DNA of 64,000 bases. Source: Prosthecobacter debontii. GTDB taxonomy: Bacteria; Verrucomicrobiota; Verrucomicrobiia; Verrucomicrobiales; Akkermansiaceae. The stretch lies in assembly GCA_945870855.1 (NCBI GenBank), contig CAMBTP010000007.1, positions 1 to 64,000 of the forward strand, given 5' to 3'. Under the pieces are notes generated by a model that ran no database searches, was not told the origin of the DNA, and saw only the letters and a list, made by a program, of their open reading frames with translations. Of the stretch, positions 8,357-16,279 are shown piece by piece. The position numbers and the translations under genes are program-made. Within the stretch, counting starts at the first letter, position 1; each line of letters starts with the position of its first letter.

Positions 8357-10297
8357 TCAGTGTTTCATTTTGCTCACGAAGCGGTGGGCGGTGGCGTTGA
8401 TGGCAAGCACGACGACGAACAAAAGGATGCCCACGACAAACAGCGCCCGGTAGTGGACGCTACCCAATGGAACCTCTCCAAGCTCTTGGGCGATGATGCC
8501 GGTGAGGGTGTGGGTGGGTTGGAAAAAGGCGCCGAGCCCTGCCGTAAAATCGGGGATTTTTATGCGGTTTCCGGCAACGAGCAGCACCACCATAGTCTCG
8601 CCGATGACGCGACCGAATCCCAACAGGATCGCGGCGAGGATTCCCGAGAAAGCGGCGGGAATGATGACGCGGAAGGTTGTTTGCACCCGCGAGGCACCAA
8701 GGGCTTCGGAGGCCTCGGCGTAGGCGGAGGGCACATTATTTAGCGCGTCCTCCGCGAGTGAGAAAATGGTGGGGATGCTCATCAGGGCAAGCAGGCAGCC
8801 AGCGGTGAAAATATTAAGACGCTCCTCAATGGGGAATCCCGGAATCCATTGCAGCGAGTCCCACTGCGACACATCCCGCAAGATTGTCCCGAAAACGAGG
8901 ATGCCGATGAAGCCTAGGACGACAGAGGGAATCGCCTGGATGAATTCGATCACGGGCTTTATCAGCTCTTGCTCGCGGCTGGATGCAAATTGATTGACAT
9001 AAATGGCCGCGCCAATGCCGGTGGGTATGGCAATGATCAGCGCAACGATGGCTATCATCAAGGAGCCAACAGCGAGGGGTAAGATGCCGTAAAAATCCTG
9101 CCACTCCCCGCCCGTGACCCAGTTCTTACCGGTGAGAAAGGATGAAATCGCTGCGCTCAATGGCACAGGAATTTGATGATTCCATGAATTGATGGCGGCA
9201 GGTGTTTTTTCAAGATCGGCGAGAAAAACCGGCCAGGCTCTGCGCCCTACATCGAGAAGACGAATGGCTTCGGGCTGGGTCAGAGAGGTTGGGAGTTCTT
9301 TGACTATCCCGGAGGTCGATTCCTTTAGTTTGGTGTTCACCTCGACACAGGCGGACTTGCGCTCCATGAGGAGTTTCATCGGGCCCTCGATATCCGGTTT
9401 ATCGGCGAGGGAGGCCAAGGCATCCGCTTTAAGGCGCTCGCGCTCCACAGGATCCTCGGCGTTTTCTGCCGCAGCGAGAAGAGTTTTGCGGTCTTTCTGG
9501 AGGATGTCCGCAGATTGGATTTTTTCTTTGGTAACGGTGACGGCTTCGGTCATTTCCGAGACCAACGAGCTCAAATCATAACCCGCGGACTCGAAGGTAT
9601 CGATGGTGGCGCGCATGGCCCGCAGCGGCTCGGAGTGCTTTTGTTGAGCGGCAGAGTATTCATCGGTGAGCGTAACGACGAGAGGGGGATCCTCGGTGGA
9701 GTCCACGGCACGGAGGCGGATGGATTCGATCAAATCTTGCCGTTCCTTTGCGGAGAGGTGCGGCGTATCGGGCAGCGCTTCAAGTGCCTTATCCTTCTGT
9801 TTCTGGAAATTGGCGCGCAGGGACGTAAGGATCTCGGAATCCGCAGTCGAGCCTTCCTGGGTATTGTTTAGGACAAGATCGCGAGTGGGGCCGATCTGGT
9901 CGGTATAGGCATTGAACAGGGCGCTGGCCTCCTGATAGCGCTGGAGCTCCTTGGCGCTCTTGCCGTTGATCTCCGCGAAATATGCACGGTTCAAAACGCT
10001 GGTTAGCTGCTCATGGGCGGTCAGATTCTTCCGCGAGATATCAACGAATTCCAAACCCGCGATGCGATAGACCGACAACTCGCGTTGATAGCCCGGAAAA
10101 AATCCGAGGCCTTCTTTGAGAAGGAAAACGATAATTAGGACGAGAATAACAATCGTCAGGCCGGCATTCGAAGCAAAGAAAAACTTGATCGCCTTCTCAG
10201 ACGAAAAGCCCCGTTTTTGAAAACGGTGGGGAGCTTCAGGATTGGGGGGGGCAGCAGCTTGCATGCGGTCGATGAGAGATTCGTAATCAGCTTTCAA
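8357..10297 (-). CDS. pstC: Phosphate ABC transporter permease PstC with large periplasmic insertion
   Basis: PstC pairs with PstA to form the phosphate channel. The C-terminal 270 residues are typical: helices from GILPLAVGSLMIAIVALIIA onward and the permease signature EASEALGASRVQTTFRVIIP. The protein is 646 residues, twice the classical length. After a first helix at about 37-60, roughly 330 residues of charged, helix-forming sequence with coiled-coil character precede the transport domain. Long PstC proteins are known in several phyla, so this is likely a periplasmic insertion and not a fusion artefact. It may contact PstS or the cell wall, which is inference. Confidence 0.93.
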   Translation of the reverse strand: MKADYESLIDRMQAAAPPNPEAPHRFQKRGFSSEKAIKFFFASNAGLTIVILVLIIVFLLKEGLGFFPGYQRELSVYRIAGLEFVDISRKNLTAHEQLTSVLNRAYFAEINGKSAKELQRYQEASALFNAYTDQIGPTRDLVLNNTQEGSTADSEILTSLRANFQKQKDKALEALPDTPHLSAKERQDLIESIRLRAVDSTEDPPLVVTLTDEYSAAQQKHSEPLRAMRATIDTFESAGYDLSSLVSEMTEAVTVTKEKIQSADILQKDRKTLLAAAENAEDPVERERLKADALASLADKPDIEGPMKLLMERKSACVEVNTKLKESTSGIVKELPTSLTQPEAIRLLDVGRRAWPVFLADLEKTPAAINSWNHQIPVPLSAAISSFLTGKNWVTGGEWQDFYGILPLAVGSLMIAIVALIIAIPTGIGAAIYVNQFASSREQELIKPVIEFIQAIPSVVLGFIGILVFGTILRDVSQWDSLQWIPGFPIEERLNIFTAGCLLALMSIPTIFSLAEDALNNVPSAYAEASEALGASRVQTTFRVIIPAAFSGILAAILLGFGRVIGETMVVLLVAGNRIKIPDFTAGLGAFFQPTHTLTGIIAQELGEVPLGSVHYRALFVVGILLFVVVLAINATAHRFVSKMKH

Positions 10298-10375
10298 AAG
10301 CGAAACAAGAAAATGAGCACCGCAAGCGAACTAACGATACCCATTCTTGATAGCAACATAGAGGACAATAGAGAA

Positions 10376-11185
10376 TTAGAGGTCAGCGACCGGGATGAAG
10401 CCGACCTTGCGGACGATATCCTGACCAGCGGAAGACTCGACGTATTTCATGAAGGCATCTGCTTCGGCGCTCGGTTTGTCAGGAGCGTAGAGGTAGCAAA
10501 GACGGGCGTAGGTGTATTTCTTGGCGTTCGCGGCAATCGGCTCGACACCATCGATGACAAGTGTCTTGGTGCCGGTAGTCTTGGAATAGGCGAGACCGAC
10601 GTAGCCGATGCCGTTCTTATTCTTCGCGACTTCCTGGGCGATTTGCTCATTGCCCGCCATTTTCAGCGAGGAGGATGGATAATCGCGGCCTCCCATGGCG
10701 AGTTTTTGCCAATCCTTGTAAGTGCCTGAGGACGTATTCCGCGTATAAACGGAGATCTTGCCGGGTGCGCCGCCAATTTCAGACCAATCCTTGATTTGAC
10801 CGGTGAAGATCTTGGCAACCTCGGCCTTGGACAGCTTCGCAAGCGGCGAGTTCTTATTTACGATCACGGTAAGCATATCGTAGCAAATCCCGTGTTCCTT
10901 GATGAAAACTCCCTTGGTTTTGCAGAAAGTGCGCTCGTCGTCCTTGACCTTGCGGGAGGACATGCCGATCTGCGCTGTGCCGTTGGCGAGTGCCGGGAAG
11001 GCGGTGGTGGATCCCTCTGCGGCGATCTCGAATTTCACGCCTTTATTACCGGCGGCCTTGAAGCCTTCGGCGAGCTGGGGCACGAGCTTGGCACCGAGAG
11101 TGTCGCTGCCTTTGATGCTCAGGGTTTGCGCGCTGGCCACGGACAAAGTCGCGGCGGCGGTGAATAGTGTGATAAACGTTTTCAT
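10376..11185 (-). CDS. pstS: Periplasmic phosphate-binding protein PstS
   Basis: PstS captures phosphate in the periplasm and delivers it to PstCA. The 269-aa precursor starts with a signal peptide (MKTFITLFTAAATLSVASA, cleavage before QTLSIKG). The phosphate-binding segments SIKGSDTLG, EGSTTAFPAL, IGMSSRKVKDDE and NTSSGTYKDW are readable. It is shorter than E. coli PstS (about 346) but within the range of the compact PstS group. It sits between the porin and pstC, 36 bases after the porin stop, consistent with one transcript for outer-membrane, periplasmic and inner-membrane phosphate uptake. Confidence 0.95.
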   Translation of the reverse strand: MKTFITLFTAAATLSVASAQTLSIKGSDTLGAKLVPQLAEGFKAAGNKGVKFEIAAEGSTTAFPALANGTAQIGMSSRKVKDDERTFCKTKGVFIKEHGICYDMLTVIVNKNSPLAKLSKAEVAKIFTGQIKDWSEIGGAPGKISVYTRNTSSGTYKDWQKLAMGGRDYPSSSLKMAGNEQIAQEVAKNKNGIGYVGLAYSKTTGTKTLVIDGVEPIAANAKKYTYARLCYLYAPDKPSAEADAFMKYVESSAGQDIVRKVGFIPVADL

Positions 11186-11221
11186 ATATTTTGGTATTGG
11201 TTGTTTGGTTTTTTGCTGATG

Positions 11222-12547
11222 TTAGAAGGAGAATCGTAGGCCGGTCATGGCTGTGTAGCCATCATAGTCGCCACCGCCCATGTGGGAGTATTCGATGCCG
11301 TTCATGAGTTTGAGTTTGTGGCCATAAATGTAGTAGTTGAGCCCCATGTAAGCCGAGGCATAAGTGTTGCCTTTCTCGTCATTATTCGCGCCACTGGGCA
11401 ACTTAGACAAGCGCTCATAGCGACTAGGAACCGTAATGCCATTGCCAGCATCCGAGTTAGCTAACTGCAAGCGCCCCACCAACTGCAAACCATTTGCGAT
11501 GTAATAGGATGGAATGACGCTCAGCGCGATCACGTCGGATTGGCTAATGTTCTTTTGTATCCCGCTTTGCTCGGCAGTGCCATCAAACCCGAATCCATAG
11601 AGAAGTTCGGTAGTCAGACCGAAGCGCCCACTGGTTATGTCATTGGTAAGTGCTATCGAATCAGTGAAACTCGGCGATGTCCCGGGCGTGAAGTCCGCGT
11701 CTTTGAGTTTTACATATCCCGGATCAGAATTGTGCATGTAGTGCAGGGAAGCGACCGCCGTGTCGAGGCCGACTTGGGATGAATAGTCATATCCGATTTT
11801 TCCCAAAATCACCAAACCTTCATTGAAACTGGAAAACTCACGAACCCGATCGCCGCCGTAGATGCCGAGTTCGTAGAGCCAGTATTCCTGAATCCCTTTT
11901 CCAGAGACCCAAGCACCGGTCAATTCGCCCGGGAACAGCGTGTTGGAGATCAGGCTGCGCTCTATGGTCAGAATTTCTTTGGAAGAGATTTCCTGCTCAC
12001 GGGAGAACTTCACCTTAGTCTTGCCGACGGAGAGATTGAAGGTATCCACAGGGGCATAGGTTAGATAGAGATCGTAGATATCCTTGTAGGGCGAGAAATC
12101 ACCGCTGCTGTCATGCGCATCTACATCCACGTCGATCTGACCTTCGAGTTTCCAAGTTTGGAACCATTTTGACTTGAAGCCGAAGCGAGCGCGGCGGGAT
12201 TCAATGTCATCTCCCCATACGGTCTCGTCGTTGCCGGCAGCCTTGTAATCGGAGGTGTTGAATGTGTCGCCATCGTCACCGAAGATCGACTGGACTTGCA
12301 GGCGGCCTTGTAGGGAGAATTCCTGGAGGACTTGGTTGTCATCGTTTTTATAGAGCGTGAATCCGGACCATGCTCGATCCCACGCGGTCTCACCGGGAAA
12401 CTTGCCCAGCAGTAGGCCCGTAGCATAGCTGCTTAGGGCGCTTGATTCATCGATATATGGTGTGGTTTCGGTGCCAGCGTGGACTGGGATGGAGCCTAGT
12501 AGGCTTGTGGCGACTATGATGTGTTTAATTGATTTCATGGGGTGCAT
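11222..12547 (-). CDS. Phosphate-selective porin (OprO/OprP type)
   Basis: This 441-aa outer-membrane beta-barrel protein has a signal peptide ending SIPVHAG, alternating hydrophobic/polar beta strands throughout, and a terminal phenylalanine (MTGLRFSF) as needed for barrel assembly. Repertoire and position directly upstream of pstS support a phosphate- or anion-selective porin of the OprP/OprO group; the channel specificity is inferred from context. A good ribosome site (GAAAGG four to five bases before the ATG at 12547) supports the upstream start over the ATG at 12538. A strong inverted repeat lies just ahead of this ribosome site. Confidence 0.85.
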   Translation of the reverse strand: MHPMKSIKHIIVATSLLGSIPVHAGTETTPYIDESSALSSYATGLLLGKFPGETAWDRAWSGFTLYKNDDNQVLQEFSLQGRLQVQSIFGDDGDTFNTSDYKAAGNDETVWGDDIESRRARFGFKSKWFQTWKLEGQIDVDVDAHDSSGDFSPYKDIYDLYLTYAPVDTFNLSVGKTKVKFSREQEISSKEILTIERSLISNTLFPGELTGAWVSGKGIQEYWLYELGIYGGDRVREFSSFNEGLVILGKIGYDYSSQVGLDTAVASLHYMHNSDPGYVKLKDADFTPGTSPSFTDSIALTNDITSGRFGLTTELLYGFGFDGTAEQSGIQKNISQSDVIALSVIPSYYIANGLQLVGRLQLANSDAGNGITVPSRYERLSKLPSGANNDEKGNTYASAYMGLNYYIYGHKLKLMNGIEYSHMGGGDYDGYTAMTGLRFSF

Positions 12548-12561
12548 TTGACCTTTCGGTC

Positions 12562-12592
12562 GTGTGACGAAATTTATTTGGTTTCGTCACAC
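12562..12592. promoter_or_regulatory. Inverted repeat upstream of the porin gene
   Basis: The sequence GTGTGACGAAA and its exact complement TTTCGTCACAC are separated by nine bases, 15-45 bases ahead of the porin start. The core GTGACGAA recurs in three further sites around the phosphate genes, so this looks like an operator or regulator site of the Pho response. It could instead act as a hairpin in the 5' leader. Confidence 0.5.
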
Positions 12593-12637
12593 AAGATCGC
12601 TAGGTATTGATTTTACAAGCACTCCATAACTGATTAA

Positions 12638-12657
12638 TTGTGACAAATTCGTCACAA
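12638..12657. promoter_or_regulatory. TTGTGAC-N6-GTCACAA palindrome, candidate Pho box
   Basis: A perfect 7-base palindrome with a six-base spacer lies about 100 bases upstream of the porin, a normal distance for an activator site. It can also be read as an imperfect 11-base direct repeat (AATTGTGACAA, ATTCGTCACAA), the geometry PhoB-type regulators use. Binding is inferred only. Confidence 0.45.
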
Positions 12658-12746
12658 AGCAGATTCTGAACGATTCGAAATGGCGATAAATGCTGCCTCA
12701 CATCTTAAAAATGGCCAGTTGGCAGATGTCTTTCAACGATTTGATC

Positions 12747-12762
12747 GTGAAGAAATCGTCAC
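12747..12762. promoter_or_regulatory. GTGACGATTTC-type site downstream of the lipid-remodelling fusion
   Basis: On the minus strand this reads GTGACGATTTCTTCAC. It matches the site at 14863-14878 (GTGACGATTTCGACAC) at 14 of 16 positions. One copy precedes each of the two halves of the phosphate block, which suggests a shared regulator. Confidence 0.45.
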
Positions 12763-12787
12763 AATTCAGCAAAGCCCAACATGTCGG

Positions 12788-14788
12788 CTACGCCAGTAGG
12801 ACTCCCTCATCTACAGAGGTCTTCCTGTCGGTGAAAACGGGTTCCACCTCGCGATCGGCGGCATTCGCGCGCTCGATGCTTTTGACGTGGCACTGCGCCA
12901 TGAACTCCTCGAAATTGATCAGCTCCATGCGCCCGTCGTGGTGCTCGACGATGGCGGTGAGGCTCTCGACCCAGTCGCCGGAGTTGAGGTAATGGATGTT
13001 GCCGACGCGCTTGTCCTCTGGCGTGTGAATGTGGCCGCAGATAATGCCGTCGCAGCCCTTGTGGACGGCGAGTTCCTGGAGCAGGGACTCGTATTTATCG
13101 ATGAAACTCACGGCGGATTTAACCTTGGCCTTTACGCGCTTGCTTAGGGAAAAATATTCCTTTCCCTGCCAAGCCCGCCAGCGGTTATACCAGCGGTTGA
13201 TGTAGAGGAGGGTGTCGTACCCGACCGAGCCGAGGGCGGCCAGCCACTTGTGGTTCGTGGAAATGCTGTCGAAGCCGTCGCCGTGGACGACGAGGTAGCG
13301 TTTCCCACCCACTGCGGCGTGGATGTATTCTTTGGCGAAGCGGATTTTCCCGAAGGCGAGTGGGAGAAAACGTTCGAGGATTTCGTCGTGATTACCGCGT
13401 AGATAAATGATCTCTGTTTTCCCTTTCTCAGACATCTTGAGAATTTTCCGGATCACGCGGCTGTGGCTTGGCAACCATTTCGAGCCACGCCGCAGCGCCC
13501 AGCCATCTACGATGTCACCGTTGAGGACGAGCTTTTCGCAGCGGACTTGTTTGAGGAAATCGACAACTTCATCCGCCTTGCTATCCGCCGTGCCGAGATG
13601 GATGTCGGAGAGGAAAACGGTGCGGTAAGAAACCTTCTCACGTTTCCCGATTCGCGGCGTTTGAGAGTAGGGTTTGCGAGGGCTTTCCTTAGTGTTGATG
13701 ATCGATTTCAAACGCTCCTCGAACTCGGTGACGACGGCAGCCCAGCCTTGGGACTCTGCCAACTCTCGGGCGGAGATTCGCATCACGTGCCCCATGCGAA
13801 TGGCAAGCGCGGCGTGGGCGCGATCAAGGAAAGCGGCGGCATCTCCTTTGGGTGCTTTCAGGCCGTTGACTCCATGTTCCACGAAACGCGCGGCGGCAGC
13901 GTAATCATAACTGACAGTTACCAAACCGCTGGCCATGCCTTCGAGCACAACGTTTCCAAAGGTCTCCGTGAGACTGGGGAAAAGCAGGATATCCGCCGAG
14001 GCGTAATGCCGCGCCAAGGCCTCCCCCGTCTGGACACCTGCGAAGTGAACCCACGGATGCTTCGCAGCGAGTTTTTCGCGGATCGGCCCGTCTCCGACCA
14101 CCACACAGCGCAGATCCGGCACGGCGGCGCGCATTTGGGAAAAAGCGGTCATCGCGAGCTGCAGATTTTTCTCGGCGGCAACACGCCCCACCACCATCGC
14201 GACGGGGGCCGCCGATCTCGCGCCCCACTCGCCGCGGAGGGTCTCGCAGCGTTTCTTGGGATCGAAGAACAAGGTATCCACACCACGCCCAAGCAGATGC
14301 ACATTTTTAAAACCCTCGGTCTTGAGGCGCTCGACCAGCTCCGGCGAAGGGGCGAGCGTGCAGTCCGCGCGCCCGTGGAAGCGTTTCAGGTAAGCCATCG
14401 CCACCGATTGCAAACCGCGCAGGTTGTAGCGTTCCATGTATTCGTGGAAATTCGTGTGAAAGCCCGTCGCCACTGGGATGCCGAGCGCCTTCGCAGCCTT
14501 CACTGCGGATTTTCCCAGCGGGCTTTCCGTGGCGACATAGATGACATCCGGGCGCTGTTTTTGCCAAAGCTCGCGCAGTTTGAACGGGCCAGGTAGCCCA
14601 ACGCGCACCTCCTTGTATCCCGGCAGCGGCACCGAAGCGGCGATCGTTTCTCCGCGCTTGCCCTCGCCGGTTCTGATCAAGTGGACATGATGTCCGCGGC
14701 TCCGCAGTCCGTCGCTAAGGCGACCCAAGGTCATGGCCACCCCGTTTATATCCGGGGCGAAGGTGTCCGTAACAATGTCTACTTTCAT
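12788..14788 (-). CDS. Glycosyltransferase (GT4)-metallophosphoesterase fusion, Agt-PlcP-like
   Basis: One continuous 666-aa reading frame joins two enzymes. Residues 1 to about 368 are a GT-B family 4 glycosyltransferase (N-terminal TDTFAPDINGVAMTLG, nucleotide-sugar motif VGRVAAEKN, EX7E motif ETFGNVVLE). After a basic linker, residues 390-650 are a calcineurin-like phosphoesterase with all five metal motifs: DIHLG, GDIVDGW, GNHDE, VVHGD and GHIH. The second half resembles PlcP, the phosphate-starvation phospholipase C, including GDWVES near the end; LpxH-like UDP-diacylglucosamine hydrolases are relatives and remain an alternative. In other bacteria PlcP frees diacylglycerol from phospholipids and the adjacent Agt glycosylates it. 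The fusion is transcribed towards the porin-pst genes, which supports a lipid-remodelling role; that role is inferred. Confidence 0.85.
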   Translation of the reverse strand: MKVDIVTDTFAPDINGVAMTLGRLSDGLRSRGHHVHLIRTGEGKRGETIAASVPLPGYKEVRVGLPGPFKLRELWQKQRPDVIYVATESPLGKSAVKAAKALGIPVATGFHTNFHEYMERYNLRGLQSVAMAYLKRFHGRADCTLAPSPELVERLKTEGFKNVHLLGRGVDTLFFDPKKRCETLRGEWGARSAAPVAMVVGRVAAEKNLQLAMTAFSQMRAAVPDLRCVVVGDGPIREKLAAKHPWVHFAGVQTGEALARHYASADILLFPSLTETFGNVVLEGMASGLVTVSYDYAAAARFVEHGVNGLKAPKGDAAAFLDRAHAALAIRMGHVMRISARELAESQGWAAVVTEFEERLKSIINTKESPRKPYSQTPRIGKREKVSYRTVFLSDIHLGTADSKADEVVDFLKQVRCEKLVLNGDIVDGWALRRGSKWLPSHSRVIRKILKMSEKGKTEIIYLRGNHDEILERFLPLAFGKIRFAKEYIHAAVGGKRYLVVHGDGFDSISTNHKWLAALGSVGYDTLLYINRWYNRWRAWQGKEYFSLSKRVKAKVKSAVSFIDKYESLLQELAVHKGCDGIICGHIHTPEDKRVGNIHYLNSGDWVESLTAIVEHHDGRMELINFEEFMAQCHVKSIERANAADREVEPVFTDRKTSVDEGVLLA

Positions 14789-14862
14789 GATAGTCAGGAT
14801 TGATTAACTTTCAGTCTTTGGAACAAAACACTCCAGCACCGCTGTCATGCACTCCCCAGACG

Positions 14863-14878
14863 GTGACGATTTCGACAC
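14863..14878. promoter_or_regulatory. GTGACGATTTCGACAC site upstream of the fusion gene
   Basis: This quasi-palindrome lies about 75-90 bases upstream of the fusion start, in the 230-base region shared with the divergent nrdR. A nearby GCTGTCATGCAC resembles one half of a classical PhoB repeat. It shares its first eleven bases exactly with the minus-strand site at 12747-12762. It is a candidate Pho regulator site. Confidence 0.45.
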
Positions 14879-15018
14879 TTTGCAGAAGCGTTTTTCTAAA
14901 AACTAACAGAAAGGTTTTCCGTATAATCGGGGGTTAACTACTAAATATGCCGTAGTTTTTGCGTTGACGCTACTACCTGTATGGTTAGCCTGCGTCCAAC
15001 TGTTTCCAATTTCTATTC

Positions 15019-15510
15019 ATGCGTTGCGTCCAATGCGGCTCCCAAAAAGACAAAGTGCTCGATTCGCGCTCCTCGAAAGATGGAACGACGATTCGTCGTC
15101 GCAGGGAATGCCTGAAGTGCACTTACCGATACACGACCTACGAGCAGATCGAGCGCACGGAGCTCCGCGTGGTGAAACGCGACGGCACCCGGGAATCGCT
15201 GAATCGGGAAAAACTGATGAGCGGCCTGATCAAGGCTTGCGAGAAAAGACCGGTCTCCATGGAGCGCCTCGACCGCGCGGTGGAGGAAATTTTGACCGAT
15301 CTCCACAAGGATCACCTCAGCGAGGTGCCATCCGCGTCGATCGGCGCGAAGGTGATGGACAAGCTTCACCAGATCGATCCGGTGGCCTACGTGCGTTATG
15401 TTTCCGTTTACCGGCAGTTCGAGAACGTCAGCGAGTTCATCGCCGAGATCCAATCTCTCTCCCGTCGCGCCGCGCGCGATACATTCCAGCGCCGTCTCTT
15501 CAAGGAATGA
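15019..15510 (+). CDS. nrdR: Transcriptional repressor NrdR
   Basis: NrdR senses ATP/dATP and represses ribonucleotide reductase genes. The 163-aa protein has the N-terminal zinc ribbon (CVQCGSQKDKVLDSR with CLKCTYRYTTYE) and then the ATP-cone domain from about residue 46 (VVKRDGTRESLNREKLMSGL). Length and order are standard. It is transcribed away from the lipid-remodelling fusion, sharing its upstream region. No NrdR box or nrd gene is visible in the window. Confidence 0.97.
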   Translation: MRCVQCGSQKDKVLDSRSSKDGTTIRRRRECLKCTYRYTTYEQIERTELRVVKRDGTRESLNREKLMSGLIKACEKRPVSMERLDRAVEEILTDLHKDHLSEVPSASIGAKVMDKLHQIDPVAYVRYVSVYRQFENVSEFIAEIQSLSRRAARDTFQRRLFKE

Positions 15511-15537
15511 GCTGACACCTTTAAAAACAACCCCTTC

Positions 15538-16074
15538 GTGATCTCCTATATCGGCAACCGTCCCGCGCTCCAGATCGGCACCCACCAGGTGTTCGATTAC
15601 GATACCTCGTGGCTGGAAGACGCGCTGCGCCGCGCCGCCCGCGCTGCCGACCACGAGGATTTCCCACTGGTCTCGGAAATCCGTAACGGGGTGGAACTTT
15701 ACCTAGAGAACCAATGCGCGCTGCGCCTGCTGCAGCTTGAGGACTTGTTCGAAAGGATGCGGAAAATGCTGGTGAAAATCGGCTGTGAGCGCATCGCGGA
15801 AAAGCTGGAGCCACTGGCACCGCCGCTGACTTTTTCACTGGTTGCGGCCGCGCGCTCGGCGGGCAACGGCTTCGAGCTGGCATTTTTCGAGACGATACGG
15901 GTGGAACTTGCCCTGCTACGCGGGGCGGGCGCAGAGGACATCCGTTTCATCGGCCTGCGCGAGAGCGCCCTGATCCTGCGTGGAAAATCTAAGTGGAATC
16001 GCCAATGCGATACCATGCTCGCCGAAATCACCACGTTCCTGAATTCCGCCGGGACAATATGTGTGGATGTGTAG
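15538..16074 (+). CDS. Conserved hypothetical protein downstream of nrdR
   Basis: I do not recognise this 178-aa protein. It begins with a GTG codon 27 bases after the nrdR stop, so it is probably cotranscribed. It has no signal peptide or membrane segment. The sequence is rich in Ala, Leu, Arg and Glu and looks mainly alpha-helical, with an early WLEDALRRAARAADHEDFP segment and a hydrophobic middle. The clean codon pattern and tight spacing support it as a real gene. The neighbourhood suggests no particular function. Confidence 0.65.
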   Translation: MISYIGNRPALQIGTHQVFDYDTSWLEDALRRAARAADHEDFPLVSEIRNGVELYLENQCALRLLQLEDLFERMRKMLVKIGCERIAEKLEPLAPPLTFSLVAAARSAGNGFELAFFETIRVELALLRGAGAEDIRFIGLRESALILRGKSKWNRQCDTMLAEITTFLNSAGTICVDV

Positions 16075-16090
16075 GAGCGCCTTGATCAAG

Positions 16091-16237
16091 TCAGCGCTGG
16101 GTTTCCTTTTTCGCGGCTTTCCCACAACCGCAGCTTTTTCCGCAGCCAGATTTTTTCACGGGGCGGCATAGGCGGTAAGCAAAGGCAGCGACGGTGAGGG
16201 CGACGCAGGCGAGGGCGAGGTAGGTTTGGAGATCCAA
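16091..16237 (-). CDS. FeoB-associated Cys-rich membrane protein
   Basis: This small gene is too short for the ORF track. Read from a TTG at 16237 it encodes 48 residues: a single membrane helix (YLALACVALTVAAFAYRL) followed by a short cysteine-rich cytoplasmic tail, CGKSCGCGKAAKK. This is the pattern of the FeoB-associated Cys-rich proteins (the FeoC-like partner in many bacteria). It starts 43 bases after the feoB stop, in the same direction. The start codon is uncertain, since no ATG is available. A role in ferrous iron transport is inferred from family and position. Confidence 0.75.
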   Translation of the reverse strand: MDLQTYLALACVALTVAAFAYRLCRPVKKSGCGKSCGCGKAAKKETQR

Positions 16238-16279
16238 AATTCTAAGCTTTAAATTTTAAACCCTTAAGTAAGAGCGAAA

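Noticed and set aside
12788-13618. Calling the C-terminal half of the fusion LpxH
   Set aside because: LpxH and PlcP share the metal motifs. The overall pattern, the fusion to a GT4 domain and the phosphate context favour PlcP, but I keep LpxH as the alternative.
13463-14596. 377-aa plus-strand ORF opposite the lipid-remodelling fusion
   Set aside because: It is a shadow of the fusion gene. It has no motifs, while the minus strand carries complete GT4 and phosphoesterase motifs.
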